From assembly GCF_023008245.1 (NCBI RefSeq), contig NZ_CP090145.1, positions 3,658,001 through 3,722,000 on the forward strand: a stretch of 64,000 nucleotides of DNA, read 5' to 3'. Positions 27,809 through 35,088 of the stretch are shown piece by piece. This DNA comes from Flavobacterium sediminilitoris (lineage in GTDB: Bacteria; Bacteroidota; Bacteroidia; Flavobacteriales; Flavobacteriaceae). The translations under genes and the position numbers were made by a program. Each line of letters starts with the position of its first letter. Positions within the stretch are counted from its first letter, which is position 1. The notes beneath the pieces are model-generated. The model was given only the letters and a program-made list of their open reading frames with translations. It was not told the origin of the DNA and searched no databases.

Positions 27809-27945
27809 TTCTCAATACGTTGCGCACTCAAAGTAACGTTGATTGTGTTTACTGTATATTGAAAAGAAATTTCAGTTTTTGCACCACGTCAGTTCAAGTG
27901 TTTTTATGAAAAGCGAATAGCAATTTCATAAAAAAGTATCGAGAA
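27809..27945. repeat. MITE-like element, copy 3 (inverted relative to copies 1 and 2)
   Basis: TTCTCAATAC (27809-27818) to GTATCGAGAA (27936-27945), with GCACCACGTCAGTTCAAGTG inside. It is followed directly by a reverse copy of the TGTAAGCATCCCATTAGC hairpin repeat (27951-27990). With the cassette boundary it fills the gap 27753-28112. Confidence 0.8.
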
Positions 27946-28112
27946 CTCGAGAACCACAAACTGTCATGCTGTAAGCATCCCATTAGCAACTCCATAATAC
28001 TATACAGTTAGTTTAGGCATTTTTATAAACGGATTTTCTATCTGGTATTTATTTACTAAATTACGTGCTTAACCACACAACAAATCATATACAAACCGTT
28101 ATGCGCATTTAA

Positions 28113-28580
28113 ATGACTGAACTTATTTTAGAAATATTAGTAAACTTTGGACTGATTCGGGAGGATTATAAGCATCATAAAAAAATCTCGAAAAAGGAAA
28201 AAATTGACGGTAAGAAAAGACCATTCCAAAGGTACTTTCTTCAACCGAGCTCTATTACGGCTATTTCTGTTTTAATAATAGGAACTTTAAGCGCGTTTTT
28301 ATTCTTTACCTATCAACGAAATTCAATATTTCCAAAAAAGACCGAAACAGAAATCGCTGAAATAACGGAAAGAATGGAAATGTGGAAAGAAAGATTTGGG
28401 AAATACCCTAAAGACTTAAACGAATTGATTGGAAACAATCCGATGCGACAAGAATGGAGAACTGACTCTTGGAACAGACCTTACCAATATTCTGTGAGTG
28501 AAAGCGGAATTGAATTCTCAATAGTTTCAGCTGGTTTGGACGGAAAATATGAAACGAAAGATGATATTAAATCGGAATAA
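28113..28580 (+). CDS. Membrane protein with GspG-like C-terminal domain
   Basis: 155 residues. One membrane segment (SSITAISVLIIGTLSAFLFF, about 46-65) follows a basic cytosolic N-terminus. The C-terminal part has the pseudopilin GspG pattern: MWKERFGKYPKDLNELIG, WRTDSWNRPYQYSV, then SIVSAGLDGKYETKDDI. In type II secretion, GspG has this after a cleaved N-helix, but here the helix is internal and no other T2SS gene is present, so this is a stand-alone family. The gene lies in a cassette-like unit bounded by GTTATGCG and an attC-like palindrome. Confidence 0.7.
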   Translation: MTELILEILVNFGLIREDYKHHKKISKKEKIDGKKRPFQRYFLQPSSITAISVLIIGTLSAFLFFTYQRNSIFPKKTETEIAEITERMEMWKERFGKYPKDLNELIGNNPMRQEWRTDSWNRPYQYSVSESGIEFSIVSAGLDGKYETKDDIKSE

Positions 28581-28583
28581 AAA

Positions 28584-28722
28584 ACGTGCTATAACAATCT
28601 ATAACCGCAATTACGGCGGATTCAACTACGTCCGAATCCACTCGGAATTGCTAAGCCAATGTCTAACCAAAAATCAATAACTTTAAACCGTAACCGACAG
28701 TTATACCAACCGTTGTGTGACA
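28584..28722. repeat. attC-like imperfect palindrome between two single-gene cassettes
   Basis: The core stem GCAATTACGGCGGATTC (28607-28623) pairs imperfectly with GAATCCACTCGGAATTGC (28634-28651). Flanks are CGTGCTATAACAATCTATAA and CAGTTATACCAACCGTTGTG. The size (about 140 nt), the fold and the position after a stop codon recall integron attC sites; no integrase is visible. Confidence 0.55.
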
Positions 28723-28762
28723 TTACCCGAAAAACATAAACAATCCAAAAAAATAAAAAAAA

Positions 28763-29230
28763 TTGAAAAGTTTAATTGAAAAAAATATTGGAAAAAAATA
28801 TACTCTAAAAGCATATTCACCCGTAATATTACTTTTCTTTTTAATGATTGTATTATTTATATATAGTATTATAAAAAAAGGTGCTTATAAAGAAACTTAT
28901 CTCAGCACTGAATTTGAAGGAAAGGTTGAAGATATATATGAGGAAAGAGGAGATACATATTTAAAATTATTTAATGAAAATAAAAGATATAGAATCAATA
29001 ATAGTCGAAATTATAATTATGAAAAAAAAGAACTTTATAATTTTTTAAAAATTGATGATATCGCATTTAAAAATAAATGTTCTGACACATTATTTATAAA
29101 ACGTGACAAGATTATATATCTTTTTATAATTGAAAATTTATCGTATAACAAAATTGATAAAAAGAAAAAAGAAAACGATTATTGGAATTCTAAACGTCAG
29201 ATTATGAACGAAAGAAATGATTGTAATTAA
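28763..29230 (+). CDS. Small membrane-anchored protein of unknown function, TTG start
   Basis: 155 residues reading (M)KSLIEKNIGKKYTLKAYS then VILLFFLMIVLFIYSIIKKG, one membrane segment near the N-terminus, then a Lys/Tyr/Asn-rich soluble part (NESNN-like composition, DRNNSRNYNYEKKELYNF type). The first usable start is TTG at 28763; no upstream ATG is in frame. The gene has strong AT bias and lies alone between two inverted CCGTTGTGTG-type sequences (28709-28720 and 29236-29247), as a mobile gene cassette would. No family recognised. Confidence 0.6.
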   Translation: MKSLIEKNIGKKYTLKAYSPVILLFFLMIVLFIYSIIKKGAYKETYLSTEFEGKVEDIYEERGDTYLKLFNENKRYRINNSRNYNYEKKELYNFLKIDDIAFKNKCSDTLFIKRDKIIYLFIIENLSYNKIDKKKKENDYWNSKRQIMNERNDCN

Positions 29231-29290
29231 ATAACATCACACAACAACCGTAGCATGCGAAACCGAGGAAACTTGTGTACTAAAACAATA

Positions 29291-29455
29291 CTCCACTCAA
29301 AGTATCGAGAACTCGAGAACCACAAACTTGTCATGCTGTAAGCATCCCATTAGCAACTTTATAATACTATAGGGGTTTTTATAAAAAGAATATTGAAGTT
29401 CTTGTATAACTTCTCGATACGCTGCGCACTCGAAGGGACGAGTATCGAGAACACT
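29291..29455. repeat. Degenerate repeat cluster (MITE-like and hairpin fragments)
   Basis: Contains AAGTATCGAGAACTCGAG (near 29304), a reverse hairpin repeat TGCTGTAAGCATCCCATTAG (about 29332-29352), then a short element TTCTCGATAC ... GTATCGAGAA (29410-29451). Confidence 0.7.
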
Positions 29456-29471
29456 GAAACTAAACACCAAC

Positions 29472-29720
29472 CTACTCCTCTATTTTATTTAATAAATATT
29501 GATTAAAAAAAGCTTTGGGATAATGGTATCTTCCCCCTATCTTAGTATGAGGAATGGCATTAGCTTTGCGCAATCGGTATAATTTACTTTCACTAAAATT
29601 AAAACGTTGTTTAACATCCGCGCTATCTAGCCAATCTTCTTCTTTATGCGGCATTAAGTCTAAAATCAAAACCTTCATAAGCGCAATCTCTCTTTTTAAG
29701 TATTCAATTTCTTTTTTCAT
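29472..29720 (-). CDS. Helix-turn-helix (excisionase/MerR-like) DNA-binding protein
   Basis: 82 residues: an N-terminal coiled coil (MKKEIEYLKREIALMKVLIL) and a winged HTH of the HTH_17 type (WLDSADVKQRFNFSESKLYR, LRKANAIPHTKIGGRYHY, then PKAFFNQYLLNK). Bacteroidota mobile elements commonly carry such genes. No integrase gene is next to it, so it may be an orphan left by an element or a small regulator. Confidence 0.8.
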   Translation of the reverse strand: MKKEIEYLKREIALMKVLILDLMPHKEEDWLDSADVKQRFNFSESKLYRLRKANAIPHTKIGGRYHYPKAFFNQYLLNKIEE

Positions 29721-29954
29721 AGCATATAAGGTTTTAAGTACAAAAAAACAAACACTAAAACCATTCCATTTTATAAGACAAATCTGTTAAAATAATGATA
29801 ATTAACATCAATTATTCTAATTTTTTCACTTTTTATGAAACAAAAATTAAAAAATAAGGCTTATTGATCTTAAAATTGAAATTTTATGTGAAATTTTCTA
29901 CTCTTTGCATTTAAAACAAGATTCGTTTTATACTTTACCTTCTAAATGCTACAC
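29721..29954. other. Gene-free stretch upstream of the HTH gene
   Basis: AT-rich, with no coding frame or repeat recognised. It holds the promoter region of the HTH gene on the minus strand. Confidence 0.4.
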
Positions 29955-29990
29955 TAAAAAAGGCACAAGATCTAAACCCTGTGCCTTTTC
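29955..29990. terminator. Terminator after the DUF6266 gene
   Basis: AAAAGGCACA (29957-29966) pairs with TGTGCCTTTT (29980-29989), with a T-run on the minus strand side. Confidence 0.85.
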
Positions 29991-30026
29991 ACTTCCTAAA
30001 ATTTAGTTTCCATACTATAATTTCCA

Positions 30027-30668
30027 TTATACAATAGTAATAGTTCCTAAATACGTACTCGTTGAATTTCGCTTTTCATTAGCAGAAGCAAATAAAGCCC
30101 AAACTTCTACTGTAGCACCACTTAAAGTGATGGGTAATAACAAAGTACCCGAAGTAGCACTTCTTTCGGCAACCCCTAACGAATAAATCCAGTTTTTTGT
30201 AGCTGGATCATACACCCCTACCACTAACTTATCCGTTGTTAAAGCTTCTCCTTGACCTGAATTGTCATTCCATGAAAAATCAATTGTATTAGCAGTAGTA
30301 GCGCTAATTGTTCCAGCTTCTACACCTGTTAAATAGCCTTTTGCCAATTGCACTTTGTTGTACGCAAAAGTAAAATCGGGGTCTGCATAGACTGCTACTT
30401 CTTTCATGTGGTACGACATGGCTCGATTCACTCGAGATTTCTCTCCCTGATTTGCTCCATAATAACGGCTCAAAATAGGATAAATAGGGCCTAAAAAACC
30501 AATTACAGTCGAAAATTTTAAGCGATGCAACGCTTGCTCTGGTGTTGCTGCTTTGTTACTCTTTCTTGGTAAAGAACGCAATACTTCTTTACCTCTCCAG
30601 TTAGCTCCTACTACTGGACCGACTTTTCCTGAGAAAGCACCTAAAATGCCTTTGTTGTAAGTTCCCAT
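30027..30668 (-). CDS. DUF6266 family protein
   Basis: 213 residues from the ATG at 30668 (MGTYNKGILGAFSGKVGPVV). An earlier in-frame ATG adds MYNFLNFET and is less family-like. The opening G-x-F-S-G-K-V-G-P-V-V-G and the WRGKEVLRSLPRKSNKA stretch, plus a C-terminal beta-rich domain (IYSLGVAERSATSGTLLL), are typical of DUF6266, a Bacteroidota-restricted family of unknown function. The N-terminus resembles virion or structural proteins in its Gly/Lys-rich repeats, but no role is established. No phage genes are nearby. Confidence 0.8.
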   Translation of the reverse strand: MGTYNKGILGAFSGKVGPVVGANWRGKEVLRSLPRKSNKAATPEQALHRLKFSTVIGFLGPIYPILSRYYGANQGEKSRVNRAMSYHMKEVAVYADPDFTFAYNKVQLAKGYLTGVEAGTISATTANTIDFSWNDNSGQGEALTTDKLVVGVYDPATKNWIYSLGVAERSATSGTLLLPITLSGATVEVWALFASANEKRNSTSTYLGTITIV

Positions 30669-30870
30669 AGTTTCAAAATTTAAAAAGTTATACAATTATT
30701 TTTAGTCATTAGTGAATAGTTATTAGTACTAAACCGTTAGAAAAAATCAAGTTTTAAGTTTAACATCTAGAATACCAAAACTTTTCCACTTTACTTCTCG
30801 CTGTCCACTAATCACTATTCACTAAACTTCAACAACTTTGCCAAAATCACTAAAAAAGGGGCTCGTGAAT

Positions 30871-30925
30871 GGTTTTGACGTGTTTTGACCGGTTTTGACG
30901 TATTTTGATGTGTTTTGACGTATTT
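30871..30925. repeat. 10-bp direct repeat (TGTTTTGACG), five units
   Basis: GGTTTTGACG, TGTTTTGACC, GGTTTTGACG, TATTTTGATG, TGTTTTGACG in register, exactly one unit per helical turn. It lies 200 bp upstream of the DUF6266 start. Confidence 0.85.
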
Positions 30926-31056
30926 AAAGGGGTTAAATAAGGCCTTTGTTCGGAGATTGTTCGGAAAAGCTTCGGTCAAGCAGCGGTAAACAGGCACTTT
31001 TTCGCAACAACTTCCGAACGAAACTGCTACTTGACTGCTACTAAACCTAAAAAAAT

Positions 31057-31089
31057 AGTGATTAGTGATTAGTGATTAGTGATTAGTGG
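31057..31089. repeat. AGTGATT microsatellite
   Basis: Four perfect 7-bp units plus AGTGG. Non-coding. Related ATTAGTGATTAG-like scraps also flank the DUF6266 gene. Confidence 0.85.
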
Positions 31090-31205
31090 AAGTTAAAAAA
31101 AGTAGCACGCTTCATCTTTTCTTCTTCAAATTTCAAACATTTTATCTCAACATTGTTACCCTGTAAAGAGTTTCATTAGCCGTTTTTCAAGGCTATTATA
31201 AATGT

Positions 31206-31277
31206 TATTTTTGCAAAAAAACAGGTAGAAATACCTTCTTTATTCTTGCCTAAATGGTTTATTTTTGGTAGGTTTGT
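31206..31277 (+). repeat. Copy A of a duplicated promoter and leader segment
   Basis: TATTTTTG (31206-31213), then ACAGGTAGAAATACC and ATGGTTTATTTTTGGTAGGT. The same order and spacing occur upstream of hsdM (32414-32482). The RAYT gene and its REP palindromes lie between the two copies. Confidence 0.8.
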
Positions 31278-31377
31278 TACTATTAATACATTAGATAAAA
31301 ACACTAAAAAAGCAAACTATAACGTAATAATCCCTATACCTATTTCAGATAGGTTCCTTTTATTTTTTTTAAGCCAA

Positions 31378-32001
31378 ATGACAAAATTTAATAACAAATA
31401 TAAAATAGAGTCTACACGATTACAACATTGGGATTATGGACAAAAGGCGGTGTATTTTATAACCATTTGTACCGCAAATAGGGAACATTTTTTTGGTACG
31501 ATTGAACCAGAGACGCGATGCATCGCGTCTCAACCCATCACGTCTCAACCCATCGCGTCCCAACGTATGATTCCATCAGAAATTGGGGAAATCGTGGCAC
31601 AAGAATGGATAAAAACACCCGATATCAGACCTGATATGAATTTGGAATTAGGAGAATTTATCGTAATGCCCAATCATTTTCATGGGATTATTTTTATTGG
31701 AAACAATGCATATAATAACGAAAAAATGGGTATCGACGCCATGCATGGTAGAAACGCGATGCATCGCGTTTCCACAGAACCATACAAAAACCAATTTGGC
31801 CCACAATCCAAAAATTTGGCATCCATTATTCGGGGATTTAAATCGGCCGTTACGGTTCAGGCACGACGCATCAATCCTGATTTTGGTTGGCAATCCCGAT
31901 TTCACGATCACATTATCCGAAATCCAAATGCGTATGAAAACATTTCACAATATATAATCAACAATCCAAAAAAATGGAAGGGTGATGAATTTAATAAATG
32001 A
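31378..32001 (+). CDS. REP-associated tyrosine transposase (RAYT, IS200-like Y1 family)
   Basis: 207 residues from the ATG at 31378 (MTKFNNKYKIESTRLQHWDY). Upstream in-frame sequence comes from the leader repeat and lacks family similarity. Y1 HUH features: YFITICTANREHFFG, MPNHFHGIIFI with the HFH (HUH) metal motif, and the catalytic-Tyr region IRNPNAYENISQYIINNPKKW. RAYT proteins cut and move single-stranded REP palindromes. Two palindromic stretches inside the gene (encoding TRCIASQPITSQPIASQR and NAMHRVSTE) are REP-like insertions relative to typical family members. Probably active or recently active. Confidence 0.88.
   Translation: MTKFNNKYKIESTRLQHWDYGQKAVYFITICTANREHFFGTIEPETRCIASQPITSQPIASQRMIPSEIGEIVAQEWIKTPDIRPDMNLELGEFIVMPNHFHGIIFIGNNAYNNEKMGIDAMHGRNAMHRVSTEPYKNQFGPQSKNLASIIRGFKSAVTVQARRINPDFGWQSRFHDHIIRNPNAYENISQYIINNPKKWKGDEFNK
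31511..31565. repeat. REP-like palindrome inside the RAYT coding sequence
   Basis: AGACGCGATGCATCGCGTCT (31511-31530) is a perfect 20-bp palindrome followed by two half-copies (CACGTCTCAACCCATCGCGT). It keeps the reading frame open. Confidence 0.8.
31751..31772. repeat. Second REP-like palindrome inside the RAYT coding sequence
   Basis: A perfect 22-bp palindrome with the core AACGCGATGCATCGCGTT, sharing the CGCGATGCATCGCG core with the first one. Confidence 0.8.
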
Positions 32002-32029
32002 TTGATACGTCATTCCATAAATAACGGTA

Positions 32030-32051
32030 GAGACGCCATGCTTGGCGTCTC
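32030..32051. repeat. REP-like hairpin just downstream of the RAYT gene
   Basis: GAGACGCCA (32030-32038), TGCT loop, TGGCGTCTC (32043-32051). It shares the GAGACGC end with the other palindromes. Confidence 0.8.
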
Positions 32052-32114
32052 ATATGGCGTTTCAATGAATGGTCGAAATACATTTTGCAAACATATCCGA
32101 TAAATCATGGTAAA

Positions 32115-32295
32115 ACGCATTGCAATGCGTTTTTATGATGATTGAAACAAATCGGAAACGGAATAAGAGACGCATTGCAATGCGTTTTTATGATAATTGA
32201 AACAAATCGGAAACGGAATAAGAGACGCATTGCAATGCGTTTTTATGATGATTGAAACAAATCGGAAACGGAATAAGAGACGCATTGCAATGCGT
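32115..32295. repeat. 55-bp tandem repeat with four ACGCATTGCAATGCGT palindromes
   Basis: Perfect 16-bp palindromes at 32115, 32170, 32225 and 32280, exactly 55 bp apart, joined by ATGATTGAAACAAATCGG-type sequence. The outer ends carry GAGACGC/GCGTCTC, as in the REP-like hairpins, so these are likely RAYT-mobilised units. Confidence 0.85.
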
Positions 32296-32413
32296 CTCTA
32301 CCAATAATGATATAAAAAACAAATTTGGTTTACCATTCAAAAATGTAATAACCAAAAAACAATAATTTTATTCAAAATGCGTAAAACCGTAAAACAGTTC
32401 CTTTTACGGTTTT

Positions 32414-32502
32414 TATCTTTGTAAAAACAGGTAGAAATACCTGTATCTCTATTGTTATAATGGTTTATTTTTGGTAGGTTTGAGGAATACAATTATTAAA
32501 AA
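32414..32502 (+). promoter_or_regulatory. hsdM promoter and structured leader (copy B of the duplicated segment)
   Basis: TATCTTTG (32414-32421) is a -7 box. Right after it, ACAGGTA GAAA TACCTGT (32427-32444) forms a 7-bp stem with a GAAA tetraloop at or near the expected 5' end of the mRNA. Further on is GGTTTATTTTTGGTAGGTTT, shared with copy A, and then the hsdM ATG at 32503. A stem at the 5' end may stabilise or control the message. Confidence 0.65.
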
Positions 32503-35088
32503 ATGAACAAACAACAATTAGCTGCAAAAATCTGGGAATCAGCAAACCAAATGCGTTCCAAGATTGAGCCAAACGAATACAAGGATTATATTTTAGGTTT
32601 AATTTTTTACAAATATCTTTCTGAAACAGAACTGCAATTCCTAAAAAAAGAAGATTTCACCGATGCCGATATAAATGCATTAAAAGAAGAAGATGCCGAT
32701 ACCGTTGATTATATCAAGAAAAACATTGGCTATTTTATTTCTTATGACAATCTTTTTTCAACTTGGATTAATAAAGGAAAAGATTTTGATATTGCAAACT
32801 TAAGAGATGCCTTATCAGCTTTTAACCGATTAATAAGTCCTGCTCATAAAAAACTATTTGATGGTATTTTCGATACCTTACAAACAGGGTTAAGTAAATT
32901 AGGAGATAGTGCCGCTTCACAAACAAAAGCCATTAGCGATTTATTGCATTTAATCAAAGTAATCCCAATGGATGCGAAGCAAGATTACGATGTGCTAGGT
33001 TTTATCTACGAATACCTAATCGAAAAATTTGCAGCAAATGCAGGTAAAAAAGCGGGAGAATTCTATACACCTCACGAAGTTTCGGTATTAATTTCTGAAA
33101 TCATTGCCGACCATTTAAAAGACCGTAAGATAATTGAAATTTACGATTCAACGAGTGGCTCGGGATCTTTACTTATCAATATTGGGGCTAGTGTTGCAAA
33201 ACACATAGACGATAAAAACAACATCAAATATTACGCTCAAGAGTTAAAACAAAATACCTATAACCTTACTCGAATGAATTTGGTAATGCGTGGTATTTTA
33301 CCAAACAACATAGTTACCCGTAACGGTGATACTCTAGAAGACGATTGGCCTTATTTTGATGAAAACGACCCGGTACATTCTTATAATCCATTGTATGTAG
33401 ATGCAGTAGTTTCAAACCCACCATATTCTCAAAAATGGGAACCATCTCATAAAGAAGCCGACCCACGCTATGCTCGTTTTGGTTTGGCTCCTAAAGCTAA
33501 AGCAGATTATGCCTTTTTACTACACGACCTTTTTCATATCAAACCTGATGGTATTATGGCAATAGTATTACCGCACGGGGTTTTGTTTAGAGGTGGTGAA
33601 GAAAATACCATTCGTAAAAAATTAATCGAAGCCAATCATATTGATGCCATTATTGGATTACCAGCTGGTATCTTTTTTGGTACTGGAATTCCAACCATTA
33701 TCATCATTTTAAAACAAAAACGACCAAATACAGATGTTTTAATCATCGATGCATCAAAAGGTTTTGTAAAAGACGGTAAAAACAACAAGCTTCGAGCTTC
33801 CGATATTAAGAAGATTGCGGATACAGTTCACAATAGAGTTTCCTTACCAAAGTATTCTCAAAAAGTAGAAAGAGCTACCATTCGTGAAAACGAATACAAC
33901 CTCAACATTCCGCGTTATGTAGATTCATCTGAAAATCCAGAAAACTGGGATATATATGCTTCTATGTTTGGCGGTATTCCTGTAAACGAAATTGAAGAGT
34001 TGCAAAACTATTGGGAAGCTTTCCCAGGATTACGTGAAACCATATTTGAAAATAATAATGAGGTAAATACAAAACTAAAAGCAAACGATGTTACAACTAC
34101 AATTACAGAACACAAAGCTGTAGTAGATTTTAATAATCAGTTTAACCAAGCGTTTCATGATTTTAATAATTATTTAAAAGAGGAATTGCTCTCTAATTGT
34201 GAAACGGTTAAAATCTCTAGAGAAAAAATAGTATTAAGCAATGCTATTTTTAAACGTTTAGAAAAGTTACCGCTAATTGACAAATACGAAGCCTACCAAT
34301 TACTATCTGACAAATGGGATGTAATAAAAGTAGATTTAGAAATCATACAAACCGAAGGTTTTGAAGCTACAAAAGTAGTAGAACCTAATATGGTAATGAA
34401 AAAGAAAAATGGCAAAGATGTGGAAGAACAACAAGGTTGGAAGGGACGCATTATGCCTTTTGAATTGGTACAAGAAACCTATTTGTCTGACGAACTAAAA
34501 AGCATACAAGCAAAAGAAAACCGACTCATTGAAATTACTACTGAGTATGAAGAACAATTAGACAAACTGGCTGAAGACGACAAAGAAGCTGATGCTATAA
34601 ACGAAGCACAAGACGGTTTTGTAAATGCTGAGGTTTTAAAAGAAGCCAAACGTATAAAAGCCGAAAACAAGAAAAATACAAATTTTGATGAAGATTCTTT
34701 TGAAGCCATTATACTAAAAGTAAACGATTTAATTGCAGAAGAAAAAACACTTAAATCGCAAGTAAAAACTGAAACAATTGCCTTACACAACAAAACAAAG
34801 GCAACTATTGAAAATTTAAGCGAAGAGCAAATTAACGAACTTTTAGAACTTAAATGGATTACACCTTTGGTTAATTCAATAAACAGTTTACCTAAAACCA
34901 TTATTGACCAATTGGCTAACAAAGTACAAACCTTAGCCAGCAAATACGAAATCACTTATGCCGATGTTGCTCATGAAATAAACGAAGCAGAAAAAACATT
35001 AGCAACCTTACTAGACGATTTAGAAGGCAACGACTTTGACTTACAAGGACTAAACGAATTTAAAAACTTTTTGCATGGAAAAGAATAA
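32503..35088 (+). CDS. hsdM: Type I restriction-modification methyltransferase subunit HsdM
   Basis: 861 residues. The N-terminal HsdM_N helical domain (LAAKIWESANQMRSKIEPNE) is followed by the N6-adenine methyltransferase core: AGEFYTPHEVSVLI, IYDSTSGSGSLLINIG (SAM motif I) and catalytic NPPY at 305-308 (VSNPPYSQKW). The protein is longer than the usual ~500 residues. The extra 330 residues are charged and coiled-coil-like (SIQAKENRLIEITTEYEEQ, then KAENKKNTNFDEDSFEAI) and end shortly before the overlap with hsdS (14 nt). It methylates DNA with HsdS and forms the restriction complex with HsdR. Confidence 0.96.
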   Translation: MNKQQLAAKIWESANQMRSKIEPNEYKDYILGLIFYKYLSETELQFLKKEDFTDADINALKEEDADTVDYIKKNIGYFISYDNLFSTWINKGKDFDIANLRDALSAFNRLISPAHKKLFDGIFDTLQTGLSKLGDSAASQTKAISDLLHLIKVIPMDAKQDYDVLGFIYEYLIEKFAANAGKKAGEFYTPHEVSVLISEIIADHLKDRKIIEIYDSTSGSGSLLINIGASVAKHIDDKNNIKYYAQELKQNTYNLTRMNLVMRGILPNNIVTRNGDTLEDDWPYFDENDPVHSYNPLYVDAVVSNPPYSQKWEPSHKEADPRYARFGLAPKAKADYAFLLHDLFHIKPDGIMAIVLPHGVLFRGGEENTIRKKLIEANHIDAIIGLPAGIFFGTGIPTIIIILKQKRPNTDVLIIDASKGFVKDGKNNKLRASDIKKIADTVHNRVSLPKYSQKVERATIRENEYNLNIPRYVDSSENPENWDIYASMFGGIPVNEIEELQNYWEAFPGLRETIFENNNEVNTKLKANDVTTTITEHKAVVDFNNQFNQAFHDFNNYLKEELLSNCETVKISREKIVLSNAIFKRLEKLPLIDKYEAYQLLSDKWDVIKVDLEIIQTEGFEATKVVEPNMVMKKKNGKDVEEQQGWKGRIMPFELVQETYLSDELKSIQAKENRLIEITTEYEEQLDKLAEDDKEADAINEAQDGFVNAEVLKEAKRIKAENKKNTNFDEDSFEAIILKVNDLIAEEKTLKSQVKTETIALHNKTKATIENLSEEQINELLELKWITPLVNSINSLPKTIIDQLANKVQTLASKYEITYADVAHEINEAEKTLATLLDDLEGNDFDLQGLNEFKNFLHGKE

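Larger units (their letters stand above)
30669..31377. other. Repeat-bearing gap between the DUF6266 and RAYT genes
   Basis: No supported gene. Contains the 10-bp iteron-like repeat, the AGTGATT microsatellite (31057-31089, four and a half units) and a duplicated promoter/leader segment (31206-31277), each listed separately. A fragment of the hairpin repeat family (GTTACCCTGTAAAGAG) lies near 31155. Confidence 0.6.

Noticed and set aside
28113..28580. Type II secretion pseudopilin
   Set aside because: The GspG-like domain is present, but the prepilin signal and all other T2SS genes are absent.
30815..30997. 60-codon minus-strand frame rich in Lys-Thr-Gln-Asn
   Set aside because: Its repetitive sequence is the translation of the 10-bp DNA repeat; no sign of being a gene.
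32115..32295. Possible CRISPR array (55-bp period)
   Set aside because: The inter-palindrome sequences are the same rather than unique; it is a REP-type tandem repeat.
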